From SHZI01 sp031395645 (lineage in GTDB: Bacteria > Pseudomonadota > Gammaproteobacteria > Steroidobacterales > GCA-2729495): a stretch of 64,000 nt of DNA. This document shows positions 8,513-17,717 of this stretch, one piece after another (position 1 is the first letter of the stretch; every line of letters begins with the position of its first letter). The DNA lies in contig JANNJM010000087.1 of assembly GCA_031395645.1 (NCBI GenBank), positions 186,001 to 250,000 on the forward strand, read 5' to 3'. The notes under the pieces are model-generated. The model was not told the origin of the DNA. It worked only from the letters and a program-made list of their open reading frames with translations, and made no database searches. The position numbers and the translations under genes were made by a program.

Positions 8513-9814
8513 ATGCGCTACATCAGCACGCGTGGCTCCGCCGCCGTGTCCGTAGAAACCGCCATCATGGGGGGGACGGCTGGTGATGGTGGGCTGTACG
8601 TACCGGAGATTCTGCCCGCGCTCCCGCCCGCCAGTTTTCCACCAACAGCTGATCTGCCGGCTATCGCCTCAATATTTCTCCAACCGTTTTTTGCAGGATC
8701 TTCTCTGGCGACACGGATTTCGGATATCTGTCGCGCGGCATTTAACTTTCCCCTGCCTCTGCGCCAGCTGGAAGCATCTCCCGGCTCCCTGTCGGTCCTC
8801 GAACTCTTCCACGGCCCGACGGCAGCCTTCAAGGATGTTGGTGCCCGCTTTCTGGCCCGCTGCATGGAGGCCATCATTCACGACGGTGTGTTGGCTGCGG
8901 GGCCCGTCACGGTTCTGGTAGCGACATCCGGAGACACCGGCGGTGCCGTGGCGGCAGCCTATTACCGGAGAGCCGGCACGAGGGTTGTGATCCTGTTTCC
9001 GGAAGGCAGAGTCTCTGCCCGCCAGCAACATCAATTGACCTGCTGGGGCGACAACGTGGTGTCGCTGGCCGTGCGCGGTGAATTTGACGACTGCCAGCGA
9101 CTGGTAAAAGCCTGCTTTGCAGACTCCAGCCTCAGATCGCAGCATCGGCTGTGCTCCGCAAACAGCATCAATGTCGGGCGTCTGCTGCCGCAGGCGGCTT
9201 ACTACGCGCAAGCCAGCCTGGCGCACTGGCGTGCCACGGGACGCAATCTGAGTTTCATCGTGCCGACCGGTAATATGGGCAACGCCTTTGCCTGCGTCTG
9301 GGCACGCAGGGCAGGGCTGCCGATCGACAGAATCATCCTGGCAACGAATGCCAACCTGACCATTTCAGACTATCTCGCCACGGGTCAGTGGCTGCCGAGG
9401 CCGAGTATCGCAACACTGGCGTCGGCCATGGACGTTGGCAACCCGAGCAATATGGAACGACTGCAGGGACTCTGTGGGGATATCCAGACGGTGCGCGAGG
9501 AAGTGTCCGCGATCCCGGTATCGGACGTCGAGATTCGTAGCACTATCGTGGATGAATTCCGCCGCCACGGCCTGCCGTGGTGCCCGCACACCGCCACCGG
9601 CCTGAATGTCTACCGGAAGCTGCCGGCGGCGGAGCGGGCCGGGAGGGACTGGGCCGTGGTGGCTACTGCCCATGCCGCGAAATTCGACACCATCGTGGAG
9701 CCATTGCTCGGCGTACACATCAGGCTACCAGACGAGCTTTCGGCACTGTTGGCCCGGCCCACGCATTTCGAGACCATTCCCCCTGAACTCGACGCCTTGG
9801 CGGCCCGGCTCTGA
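8513..9814 (+). CDS. thrC: Threonine synthase
   Basis: A 433-residue PLP enzyme converting O-phosphohomoserine to threonine, the last step of the pathway begun by thrA immediately upstream. The N-terminal MRYISTRGSA and FHGPTAAFKDVGAR are the fold signature of the longer (yeast/E. coli-like) threonine synthases, and Lys107 in that second block is the PLP-binding lysine. VATSGDTGGAV provides the cofactor phosphate contacts. The gene starts 8 bases after thrA. The homoserine kinase needed to supply its substrate is not in this window, so it must be encoded elsewhere. Confidence 0.96.
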   Translation: MRYISTRGSAAVSVETAIMGGTAGDGGLYVPEILPALPPASFPPTADLPAIASIFLQPFFAGSSLATRISDICRAAFNFPLPLRQLEASPGSLSVLELFHGPTAAFKDVGARFLARCMEAIIHDGVLAAGPVTVLVATSGDTGGAVAAAYYRRAGTRVVILFPEGRVSARQQHQLTCWGDNVVSLAVRGEFDDCQRLVKACFADSSLRSQHRLCSANSINVGRLLPQAAYYAQASLAHWRATGRNLSFIVPTGNMGNAFACVWARRAGLPIDRIILATNANLTISDYLATGQWLPRPSIATLASAMDVGNPSNMERLQGLCGDIQTVREEVSAIPVSDVEIRSTIVDEFRRHGLPWCPHTATGLNVYRKLPAAERAGRDWAVVATAHAAKFDTIVEPLLGVHIRLPDELSALLARPTHFETIPPELDALAARL

Positions 9815-9818
9815 TCCC

Positions 9819-10433
9819 ATGCTTGACGCAGTAGGTCCTGCCTCCAACGGCCAGTTGTGGCTGTTACTCGGCGGTGGAGGGTTGCTGCTGTTGATTGCCG
9901 CAGGTGTAGGGCTTTGGCGTCTGCGACTGCGCCGCCGCAAGGACATCGATCGCCGACTGCGCGAAGCCTGCGGCGGTGTGCTCGGAAACTTTGTCATTCC
10001 CGATGGCAATGGCGAGCAAATCCAGGTGCAGTATGCCCTGCTAACCGGGCGCGGCATCCTGGTTATCGACATCAAGGATGTCGAGGGACACGTCTTTGGC
10101 AGCGAGGCGATGCAGGAATGGACCGTCCTCGCGGACGACCGACGCTTCACCTTTCCGAACCCTCAGCCCGGTCTCTGGGACCGGGTTGCCGCAGTCAAGC
10201 GCCTGACGCCGGAAATTCCTGTGACCGGTTTCGTAAGTTTCACGGGTCGCGCCAGGTTCACCAAGGGGCAGCCAAGAAGCGTAACCCTGCTCGAGCCGCT
10301 GCTGCAGGAACTGGAGCGCGAAGCAGCCGGTGGCCGCGCCGGTCCGGAAGGGTATCTGGCTGCCTGGGAGAGGCTGCGTAAGGCGGCAATCGCCCCCCGA
10401 ATGGATCATGCACCGTTCTCTACTCCGCGTTGA
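9819..10433 (+). CDS. NERD domain-containing membrane-anchored protein
   Basis: About 204 residues. A single N-terminal hydrophobic helix (LWLLLGGGGLLLLIAAGVG, about 12-30) is followed by a basic stop-transfer cluster and a domain containing YALLTGRGILVIDIKDVEG, the pattern of NERD (nuclease-related) domains. It is probably anchored in the inner membrane with the NERD domain in the cytoplasm. NERD proteins are only loosely linked to nucleic acid processing and no reaction can be assigned. The ATG at 9819, five bases after thrC, was chosen over in-frame upstream starts inside thrC. The 3' end overlaps the convergent tatD end by 14 bases. Confidence 0.75.
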   Translation: MLDAVGPASNGQLWLLLGGGGLLLLIAAGVGLWRLRLRRRKDIDRRLREACGGVLGNFVIPDGNGEQIQVQYALLTGRGILVIDIKDVEGHVFGSEAMQEWTVLADDRRFTFPNPQPGLWDRVAAVKRLTPEIPVTGFVSFTGRARFTKGQPRSVTLLEPLLQELEREAAGGRAGPEGYLAAWERLRKAAIAPRMDHAPFSTPR

Positions 10434-11265
10434 GACCGAACAGCAGTTCCGCATTTCTCGTGGTGGCTTCCGCGACTTCTTCCGGACTCTTTCCCATGTA
10501 TTGCGCCAGAGTCCGGACCACCTCAGGGAGGGTGGCCGGCTCGTTGCGCCGGTCGCGGGGAACGGGCCGGATACTCCTCGGCAACAGATAGGGCGAGTCC
10601 GTTTCCACGACGATACGGTCTAGCGGGATCAATCGAACAGCGGCGCGCAACTCAGTTGCACGACGGTCGTCGCAGATCCAGCCGGTGATGCCGATGTGGA
10701 GGCCCAGATTGAGGTAGTCACTCACTTCCGCCGGCCCATTGGTGAAGCAGTGGGCGACACCTGCCGGCAGCGCGGGACCTTGCTCAGCAAGCACGGCGAG
10801 AAAGTCAGAGTGGGCGTCGCGCTGGTGCAGGAACAGGGGGCGCCGGCTGGCTGCGGCAAGCTCGAGCTGCCGCGAGAACGCCGTGCGCTGGATGTCCCGG
10901 GGCGCGAAGTTTCGGTAGTAATCAAGTCCGCATTCACCAGCAGCGACGACACGGGGGTCACGCAACAGGATGCTCAGCCGTGCCTCTGTTGCATCGTCGT
11001 AGTCGGCCGCCGCGTGCGGGTGCACGCCGGCGGTCGACCAAAGCACGCCGGGTCTTGACAACGCTAGTTCGAGTGCAGCCTCTGACGATGCCAGGTTTGT
11101 GCCGGTCACGATCACCCGACGCACGCCGCAGCTCCCGGCCCGGTCAAGGACCGCATGCAGGTCGTTGCGAAAGCTCTCGTGGGTGAGATTGGCTCCGACG
11201 TCGATCAGTGCCGGCACGTCCGCATCAAGCCGCTGCGCCGGCAGCAGCGAGCTGCCTGAGGACAT
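10420..11265 (-). CDS. tatD: TatD family metal-dependent DNase/hydrolase
   Basis: About 281 residues, or 265 if a GTG at 11217 is used. It carries the family order: IDVGANLTH near the N-terminus, a GVHPHAA metal-binding block, AAGECGLDYYRN, PLFLHQRDAHSDF, VAHCFTNG and VETDSPYLLP, all positions of the two-metal amidohydrolase-like centre. TatD proteins are 3'-5' exonucleases or phosphodiesterases of the cytoplasm linked to DNA repair and clearance. The ATG at 11265 lies 41 bases inside the end of acnA; the GTG at 11217 lies just after the acnA stop and gives the more usual short N-terminus, so the exact start is open. Confidence 0.9.
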   Translation of the reverse strand: MSSGSSLLPAQRLDADVPALIDVGANLTHESFRNDLHAVLDRAGSCGVRRVIVTGTNLASSEAALELALSRPGVLWSTAGVHPHAAADYDDATEARLSILLRDPRVVAAGECGLDYYRNFAPRDIQRTAFSRQLELAAASRRPLFLHQRDAHSDFLAVLAEQGPALPAGVAHCFTNGPAEVSDYLNLGLHIGITGWICDDRRATELRAAVRLIPLDRIVVETDSPYLLPRSIRPVPRDRRNEPATLPEVVRTLAQYMGKSPEEVAEATTRNAELLFGLNAE

Positions 11266-13906
11266 AGTGCAGTATCCCCCCGTGAGCGAAGTACTCACGT
11301 TCCTTCGGCGTATCGATCCGCACCCGCACGCGGAAGCTGATCTGCGCGCCATCCTCGCGCCGTGCGATGACTGCGACCTCCCGGGCCCGGCCTTCTTCAA
11401 GGCCCGCAATGTCATAGAGCTCGCGGCCGGTGAGGCCGAGTGACACGGCGCTCTGTCCGGGCTGATACTCGAGGGGCAACACGCCCATGCCGATCAGGTT
11501 CGAGCGGTGGATGCGCTCGTAGCTCTCAGCGATCACGGCACGCACTCCGAGCAGCTTGGTGCCCTTGGCCGCCCAGTCCCGCGAGGAGCCACTCCCGTAC
11601 TCCTTGCCAGCCAGGATCAGCAGGGGCACCTGATCGCCGGCATAGCGCATGGCGGCAGCGTAGATCGACAGCTTTTCACCGTCCGGGAGATGCGCGGTGT
11701 ACCCACCCTCGGTTCCGGGGACCAGCTGATTACGGAGACGGATGTTGGCAAAGGTGCCCCTCATCATCACTTCGTGGTTGCCACGCCGGGCACCATACTG
11801 ATTAAAATCAGATGGTTGAACGCCTTTACTAAGAAGATACTCACCGGCCGGACTGTTCTTTGCAATGGATCCCGCCGGGGAGATGTGGTCCGTCGTCACG
11901 GAATCTCCGAGTAGGGCAAGCACCCGCGCCCCCGCAATGTCAGTCACGGGGGGCGGCTGACGAGTCATGCCTTCGAAGTACGGCGGATTCCGCACGTAAG
12001 TTGAGTCCTCCACCCACGAGAACCGGTCACCCAGCGGCACCTGAATGGAATTCCAGTTCTCGTCCCCTGAAAAGACGTCGGCGTAGGTTTTCCGGAACAT
12101 CGTGGAGTCGAGGCTGCCCAGGACGATGTCCTGAATCTCCTTCTGGCTGGGCCAGATGTCCCGCAGGTAGACGGGCAAGCCATCCGTACCGGTGCCGAGT
12201 GGTTCCGTGTCGAGGTCCACATGCATGCTTCCGGCAAGGGCGTAGGCCACAACCAGCGGCGGCGACGCCAGGAAATTGTTGCGTACGAGCGGGTGAATGC
12301 GGCCCTCGAAGTTCCGATTTCCTGACAACACACTGCAACCGATGAGCTTGCCCGCAACGACGGCCTTCTCGATGGCGCTATCCAGCGGGCCGGAATTGCC
12401 GATGCAGGTAGTGCAACCAAAACCGACGATGTTGAAGCCCAGAGTCCCAAGCTCCGCAAGCAATCCCGATTTCTCGAGATAGCTGCTGACCACGCGTGAG
12501 CCAGGCGCAAGGCTGGTCTTGACCCACGGCCTGGACGTCAGCCCACGCCGGACGGCATTGCGCGCGAGCAGGCCCGCACCGACCATCACATAGGGGTTGG
12601 ACGTATTAGTGCAGCTTGTGATTGCCGCGATGAGCACCGCACCGTTCTTGAGGTCGAACGTTTGCCCTTTGCTCGTGACCCTAACGGCCGTAGTGCCCGT
12701 CTTGCCGTCGGCCGTCTGCTCAGACTCGATCCTTCGGTAGGAGTTTGCCAGATCGCGCAAGGCGATCCGGTCCTGGGGACGACGAGGTCCGGCCAGGCTG
12801 GGCTCGACGGTTGCCAGGTCAAGGGCGACGATGTCCGTGAACAGCGGATCAGGCTGGCCGGCATCGCGCCACAGACCCTGGGCCTTAGCGTACGAGGTGA
12901 TCAGCGCAACGTCCTGGGCGGAACGTCCCGATAGTTCCAGGTAGCGAATGGTTTCAAGGTCAATCGGGAAGATGGCCACCGTACTGCCAAATTCAGGCGC
13001 CATGTTGCCGATGGTGGCGCGGTCGGCCAGCGGCAGATTGTTCAGTCCGTCGCCGAAGAACTCCACGAATTTTCCGACGACACCCTTCTTGCGCAACAGC
13101 TCCGTTACCGTCAGCACGAGATCCGTGGCCGTAGTGCCCTCCCGAAGCTTGCCCGTGAGCCGGAACCCGATCACTTCCGGTATCAGCATGGTGACGGCCT
13201 GGCCAAGCATCGCCGCTTCGGCCTCAATGCCGCCCACGCCCCAGCCGAGAACGCCAAGGCCATTGATCATGGTCGTGTGGGAATCCGTGCCCACTACGGT
13301 GTCGGGGTAGGCCACCCGGCGTCCCCCGACCTCGTTGCTGAAAACCACGCGGGAGAGGAATTCCAGGTTGACCTGGTGGACGATGCCGGTGTTTGGAGGG
13401 ACTACCTTGAAATTCCGGAACGCGTTTTGCCCCCAGCGCAGAAACCCATAGCGCTCCTGGTTCCTCGCGAACTCCACGGTAGTGTTGGCCGCGAGCGCCC
13501 CAGGACTGCCGTAGTTGTCCACCTGTATGGAGTGGTCGATGACGAGTTCGGCGGGCGACAGGGGGTTAATGGCGTCGGCCTTGCCGCCGAGCCTGACTAC
13601 GGCGTCACGCATTGCCGCGAGATCCACCACCGCCGGAACACCCGTGAAGTCCTGGAGCACAACCCGGGCCGGTGTGAATGCGATCTCATGCTCCTTGCTT
13701 GCCTTCGGGTCCCAGTTTGCCAGGGCACTGATATCAGCTGCCCTTACGTCGCCCCCCGCAGCATGGCGCAGCAGATTCTCAAGCAGGATCTTCAGCGAGT
13801 AGGGGAGACGGCTGACGTGGCCTTCAGTGACCGCAGACAGGCTGTAAATTTCATAGTCCTTGCCATTGACTGAGAGGGTGGACTTCGCATCGATCACTTT
13901 CGCCAT
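11225..13906 (-). CDS. acnA: Aconitate hydratase A
   Basis: An 893-residue aconitase, matching AcnA/IRP-type enzymes in length (E. coli AcnA 891). The iron-sulfur ligands are visible: one cysteine in ITSCTNTSNP and two in FGCTTCIGNSG, and the substrate-binding SHTTMINGLGVLGWGVGG block lies upstream. It interconverts citrate and isocitrate through cis-aconitate in the TCA cycle. The C-terminal swivel domain contains KEYGSGSSRDWAAKG. It sits in a leftward run: the 3' end of mnmA overlaps its first 56 bases and tatD begins inside its end, an unusually compressed arrangement for a metabolic gene. Confidence 0.97.
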   Translation of the reverse strand: MAKVIDAKSTLSVNGKDYEIYSLSAVTEGHVSRLPYSLKILLENLLRHAAGGDVRAADISALANWDPKASKEHEIAFTPARVVLQDFTGVPAVVDLAAMRDAVVRLGGKADAINPLSPAELVIDHSIQVDNYGSPGALAANTTVEFARNQERYGFLRWGQNAFRNFKVVPPNTGIVHQVNLEFLSRVVFSNEVGGRRVAYPDTVVGTDSHTTMINGLGVLGWGVGGIEAEAAMLGQAVTMLIPEVIGFRLTGKLREGTTATDLVLTVTELLRKKGVVGKFVEFFGDGLNNLPLADRATIGNMAPEFGSTVAIFPIDLETIRYLELSGRSAQDVALITSYAKAQGLWRDAGQPDPLFTDIVALDLATVEPSLAGPRRPQDRIALRDLANSYRRIESEQTADGKTGTTAVRVTSKGQTFDLKNGAVLIAAITSCTNTSNPYVMVGAGLLARNAVRRGLTSRPWVKTSLAPGSRVVSSYLEKSGLLAELGTLGFNIVGFGCTTCIGNSGPLDSAIEKAVVAGKLIGCSVLSGNRNFEGRIHPLVRNNFLASPPLVVAYALAGSMHVDLDTEPLGTGTDGLPVYLRDIWPSQKEIQDIVLGSLDSTMFRKTYADVFSGDENWNSIQVPLGDRFSWVEDSTYVRNPPYFEGMTRQPPPVTDIAGARVLALLGDSVTTDHISPAGSIAKNSPAGEYLLSKGVQPSDFNQYGARRGNHEVMMRGTFANIRLRNQLVPGTEGGYTAHLPDGEKLSIYAAAMRYAGDQVPLLILAGKEYGSGSSRDWAAKGTKLLGVRAVIAESYERIHRSNLIGMGVLPLEYQPGQSAVSLGLTGRELYDIAGLEEGRAREVAVIARREDGAQISFRVRVRIDTPKEREYFAHGGILHYVLRQLAAAGAAA

Positions 13907-15062
13907 GGATGGTCTCTCCTGAGCAGGACGGGCGTTGGACTATAGAGGCGCTGGCGCTGGCTATCAAACTCAAGTTCTCATCCAGAATGACTCCGCCACC
14001 GAGGCACTCATCGCCCCGGTAAAACACCACGTACTGGCCAGCTGTCGGGGATCTCTGCGGCAGATGGAACCGGACGTGCACCCGGCCGTCGTCAAGGCGT
14101 CGCGCGTGGCAGGCCGACGGCGTGTGCCGGTGGCGGATTCGGGCTTCGAGGTCGAGGCCGTCCGCGATGCCGGCCGGCTCTCCCGCCAGCCAGCGGAGGT
14201 CCCCAGCGTGAAGATGCTCTCGCAATAGCCACGGATGCCCGGCACCCTGCACGACGATCAGGGCATTGCGCTCCAGATCCTTAGCGGCAACGAACCACGG
14301 TGACTGAAGACTATCGTTGCGTCCGCCGATGTGTAGCCCCGCACGCTGTCCGAGCGTGTAGAAGGGCAGTCCATCATGCTGCCCGACCTCTGTGCCTGTC
14401 GAAGTCAGTATCGGGCCTCGCGATTGTGGCACGTGCTCCGACAGAAACTCGCGGAACGGGCGCTCGCCGACAAAGCAGATTCCCGTGCTGTCCCGCTTGG
14501 CGTGGTTGGCGAGCCCATAGTTGCGGGCCAGTTGACGAACTTCCGTTTTGGCCAGCGATCCGAGGGGGAAGAGGGTCCTGGCCAGCGCCTTGCTGTCAAT
14601 CGCATGAAGAAAGTAGGTCTGATCCTTGTCGCGGTCTGCGGGCCGGAACAAGCGAGGCGCCGACTGCAAAGAGACGCGGGCGTAGTGCCCGGTTGCAATC
14701 CAGTCAGCACCGAGGCGGCTGGCGTGGTCCAGAAACGCACCGAACTTGATGTGGCGATTGCAGGCCACATCGGGATTGGGCGTACGTCCAGCGCGAATCT
14801 CAGTGAGGAATCCTGCGAATACCTCGCTGCGATATTCGCGTGAAAAGTTGACGAGATGGAGGCGAATGCCAAGGTCGGCGCAGACTTGCCGGGCATCGGC
14901 AAGATCCCGGCCGGCGGTGCAATACTCATTGGCGTCGTCCCAATTGGTCATGTGCAGCGCTTCGACGCGATAGCCGGCCTGAAGCAGGCACAGAGCCGCA
15001 ACTGCCGAGTCGACTCCGCCTGAAAGCGCAACGATTACGAGCTGTGGCTGCCCAGCAGTCAT
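13851..15062 (-). CDS. mnmA: tRNA-specific 2-thiouridylase MnmA
   Basis: A 403-residue enzyme that thiolates U34 of Lys, Glu and Gln tRNAs. The PP-loop SGGVDS is at 14-19; the two catalytic cysteines are Cys101 (NPDVACNRH) and Cys196 (STGICFVGERPF). MnmA usually ends shortly after the CLGGGVI block; here about 38 further residues follow, running 56 bases into the start of acnA, a tail with no recognisable domain. The ATG at 15062 was preferred to an upstream TTG because it places the PP-loop at the normal distance from the start. The nudJ gene lies directly upstream, as in E. coli. Confidence 0.95.
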   Translation of the reverse strand: MTAGQPQLVIVALSGGVDSAVAALCLLQAGYRVEALHMTNWDDANEYCTAGRDLADARQVCADLGIRLHLVNFSREYRSEVFAGFLTEIRAGRTPNPDVACNRHIKFGAFLDHASRLGADWIATGHYARVSLQSAPRLFRPADRDKDQTYFLHAIDSKALARTLFPLGSLAKTEVRQLARNYGLANHAKRDSTGICFVGERPFREFLSEHVPQSRGPILTSTGTEVGQHDGLPFYTLGQRAGLHIGGRNDSLQSPWFVAAKDLERNALIVVQGAGHPWLLREHLHAGDLRWLAGEPAGIADGLDLEARIRHRHTPSACHARRLDDGRVHVRFHLPQRSPTAGQYVVFYRGDECLGGGVILDENLSLIASASASIVQRPSCSGETIHGESDRCEVHPLSQWQGL

Positions 15063-15104
15063 GGCGGGAAAGTCTAGCAGCCGTCGCGATACTGGCGCTG
15101 ACAA

Positions 15105-15599
15105 TCAGAGAATGGCAGCACGACGAGCCAGTTTCTCGAGCGCCAGTCCATGGAACAGGTCCACCGGGTAGCGCAAACCGCGCTCGTAGTCATCAACCGC
15201 GCGGAGCACCATTGGGCTTCGTAGCCGGGTCCTTCGGGCCACCAGGTCTGACCGGCTTAGCCACAGCACCCGCTCAATGCCCTCATCCAGCTGACGCTGG
15301 TCAGGCTCGCCTGAGCAGGCACCAGAGAACGCGACGCGGAGATAGGGAGCTCTGCCGTCGCTGCGTGCCCACAAATAGGCCCCGATCGTGGCCTCAGGGA
15401 TGAACGCGCAACCTGCCTCTTCCAGCACTTCGCGGACCACTGCCGCCAGCAGTGTCTCGCCGCTTTCCACATGGCCAGCCGGTTGATTGATCACGAGCCG
15501 GCCATCAATCCGCTCTTCGACGAGCATAAAGCGACCGCTGCGCTCGACAACCGCAGCTACTGTCAATTCCGGGAGAGTGTCAATGGCGGAGGGTGGCAA
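15105..15599 (-). CDS. nudJ: Nudix phosphatase NudJ
   Basis: A 164-residue Nudix hydrolase. The 23-residue Nudix box runs from GHVESGETL to REVLEEAG and is intact (GX5EX7REUXEEXGU). The sequence before it, VEERIDGRLVINQPAGHVE, is typical of NudJ, which removes phosphate from nucleoside triphosphates and from thiamin pyrophosphate precursors. Position directly upstream of mnmA matches the nudJ-mnmA pair of E. coli and supports the name. The start appears to be TTG at 15599; no ATG lies upstream of the conserved ELTVAAVVE strand. Confidence 0.88.
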   Translation of the reverse strand: MPPSAIDTLPELTVAAVVERSGRFMLVEERIDGRLVINQPAGHVESGETLLAAVVREVLEEAGCAFIPEATIGAYLWARSDGRAPYLRVAFSGACSGEPDQRQLDEGIERVLWLSRSDLVARRTRLRSPMVLRAVDDYERGLRYPVDLFHGLALEKLARRAAIL

Positions 15600-15617
15600 C
15601 GCGCTACGGATGCCGCG

Positions 15618-16115
15618 CTAAACACGCAGCTGGCGAAGTTCCCGGGAGGTCTCTGAGGCAGTCCATATTTCGTCGAACAGCGCCAGATAACGACGGGCGA
15701 CCGCCGGTTCGTACGTATCGGCGATGCCCTCCCACCGAACGTGATTGATCCGGTAGAGCAGTGCCACGTCGTCAGCCAGCAGGAACGCCTCGCGATGTTC
15801 CCGATAGTCTTCGTGTATGTTGCGGAACTCGATGTAGGTATTGAGTCGGCGTCCGAGGCCGACTAGGCGATTGCCGAGGCGAATAGTGCGCTGTGGTTCG
15901 GAGATCAGAACGCGCACCCGGGCGAAGCGCTTCGCCAGGACCAGACGTTTTACGATCTCCAGGAATTGGTCGTGGTCGTAGACCCCTGGCTCGAGATCAG
16001 GTGTGAGGATGCACAGCCCGCGTTGGGCAACCGTCGCGATTTCAACGGCCGCGGCGAGCGTGTCTTCCTTGTCCGCAAGAACCCAACGGCGACCCTGGGT
16101 GCGCTCCGATTCCAT
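15618..16115 (-). CDS. Small conserved protein, DUF7931-like
   Basis: About 165 residues from the ATG at 16115, or 190 from a GTG at 16190. I recognise no catalytic motif. The sequence (GRRWVLADKEDTLAAAVEI, later ILTPDLEPGVYDHDQFLEI and LISEPQRTIRLGNRLVGLG) resembles a domain found alone or behind GNAT acetyltransferases in Pseudomonas-like bacteria and called DUF7931; its overall arrangement recalls phospholipase D-like or TIR-like alpha/beta folds without their active residues. It is soluble with no signal peptide. It sits between purB and nudJ on the same strand and may be co-transcribed. Function is unknown. Confidence 0.65.
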   Translation of the reverse strand: MESERTQGRRWVLADKEDTLAAAVEIATVAQRGLCILTPDLEPGVYDHDQFLEIVKRLVLAKRFARVRVLISEPQRTIRLGNRLVGLGRRLNTYIEFRNIHEDYREHREAFLLADDVALLYRINHVRWEGIADTYEPAVARRYLALFDEIWTASETSRELRQLRV

Positions 16116-16215
16116 ATTGTCCGGGGTGTTGGTGATGGTCACGGGGCATTGTACGAAGGGCCGGGATGCTCGTTGTGCCAACTGGATCACGTTTAGCTAC
16201 CCCTGTTCTGCTGAT

Positions 16216-17598
16216 TCAGGGCTCAGAGTCGGCGGCCTGTCGCGCCAGCAGGGCGGCATCCCCAATGTAGGTATCCGGAGCCATTGCGAGCAGCCGCTCT
16301 CTCTCGCCAAGGGGCAGGTCAACCGAGCGGATAAACTCGGCGAGTGACTCGCGGGTGACGGCCGAACCGCGCGTTAGTTGCTTCAGTTGCTCGTACGCGT
16401 CAGCGTGACCGTGCCGGCGCATCACGGTCTGGACGGCTTCGCCCAGGACCTCCCAGGACTGTTGCAGGTCCGCCCGCATGCGCGGAGCATCGGCCTCGAG
16501 CTTCCGAAGGCCGGTCAGCAGGGCCTGGGTGGCGAGGGTGCTGTGGCCTATGGCCACGCCAAGATTACGTAAAACCGTCGAATCGCTCAGATCCCGCTGC
16601 CAGCGGGAGATGGGTAACTTCTCGGCAAAGTGTGCGAGAAGGGCGTTGGCAATGCCGAGATTTCCTTCAGCGTTTTCGAAATCGATCGGGTTCACCTTGT
16701 GCGGCATGGTGGACGAGCCAATCTCCGTGTCCACCTTGCGCTGTTGAAAATAACCGATTGAAACGTACCCCCAAAGGTCCCGGGCGAGGTCGAGAAGAAT
16801 CACGTTGCACCGGACCAGGCAATGGCAATACTCGGCAATCCAGTCGTGCGGTTCGATCTGGGTGGTGTAGGGGTTCCAGACGAGGCCCAGCGATTCGACA
16901 AAGCGACGGGATACGCCAGACCAGTCGACTTCCGGGTAGGCGACACGATGCGCATTGAAATTGCCAACCGCGCCATTCATCTTGGCGAGGGGCTCCACGG
17001 CCCGGAGCTGCCGCAACTGGCGCTTCAGGCGCCAACTGCTGTTGGCGAGTTCCTTGCCCATCGTCGTAGGACTCGCAGTCTGGCCGTGTGTGCGGGCCAG
17101 CATGGGGACGTCGGCAAGTCGGCGCGTCATTGCCTCCAGCACGGCGACGAGCTGGCGATACTCGGGGAGAAGCAGGTCGTCCCGGCCATGCCGAAGTATC
17201 AGGGCATAGGCAATGTTGTTAATGTCTTCCGAAGTGCAGGCGAAGTGCAGGAATGGACGAATCCGGTTGAGCTCTGAGTCGCCGGCCAGGCGTTCAGCGA
17301 TCAGGTATTCCACCGCTTTTACGTCGTGATTGGTACTCCGCTCGATTTCCTTGACCCGGCGGGCATCGTCGGGAGCAAAGCGCTCAGCGAGTTCGTTCAA
17401 CACCTCGCTGGCAGCGGGGGAGAGCGGTCCAAGGCCCCCGACACCGGGTTCCTGGGCCAGGAACTGTACCCAGCGAACTTCGGTCAGCACGCGAAAACGG
17501 ATCAGTCCGTACTCGCTGAAAATGCGCCTCAGGGATTCCGTCTTCGCGGAGTACCTGCCGTCGAGCGGTGAAATTGCGGTGAGCGGGTCCCGATCCAT
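16216..17598 (-). CDS. purB: Adenylosuccinate lyase
   Basis: A 460-residue member of the fumarase/aspartase superfamily. It cleaves SAICAR and adenylosuccinate in purine synthesis. The superfamily signature is GSSTMPHKVNPIDFEN, and the N-terminal LTAISPLDGRY is characteristic of PurB. TSEDINN and ARTHGQTASPTT are the other two conserved active-site regions. Length matches the E. coli enzyme (456). It is divergent from fumC, a related fold of a different pathway, across a 119-base gap that should hold both promoters. Confidence 0.97.
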   Translation of the reverse strand: MDRDPLTAISPLDGRYSAKTESLRRIFSEYGLIRFRVLTEVRWVQFLAQEPGVGGLGPLSPAASEVLNELAERFAPDDARRVKEIERSTNHDVKAVEYLIAERLAGDSELNRIRPFLHFACTSEDINNIAYALILRHGRDDLLLPEYRQLVAVLEAMTRRLADVPMLARTHGQTASPTTMGKELANSSWRLKRQLRQLRAVEPLAKMNGAVGNFNAHRVAYPEVDWSGVSRRFVESLGLVWNPYTTQIEPHDWIAEYCHCLVRCNVILLDLARDLWGYVSIGYFQQRKVDTEIGSSTMPHKVNPIDFENAEGNLGIANALLAHFAEKLPISRWQRDLSDSTVLRNLGVAIGHSTLATQALLTGLRKLEADAPRMRADLQQSWEVLGEAVQTVMRRHGHADAYEQLKQLTRGSAVTRESLAEFIRSVDLPLGERERLLAMAPDTYIGDAALLARQAADSEP

Positions 17599-17619
17599 AT
17601 CCAGCTTAAGGAAAATCCC

Positions 17620-17625
17620 TATAAT
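17620..17625 (+). promoter_or_regulatory. Candidate -10 element for fumC
   Basis: A perfect TATAAT lies 92 bases before the fumC ATG in the purB-fumC divergent gap. No good -35 hexamer is found at 16-18 bases upstream (CCATAT-like sequence only), so it may depend on an activator or be a chance match. There is a purine-rich GAGGAGAA ribosome binding site just before the start of fumC. Confidence 0.3.
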
Positions 17626-17717
17626 TCAGCTTCAAATGATACACCAACGAGGACGATGTTCGCGGGCCAGGCAGCGACTGGCGCAGTCCCCGCACATCCT
17701 TTGAGGAGAAATGAGGA

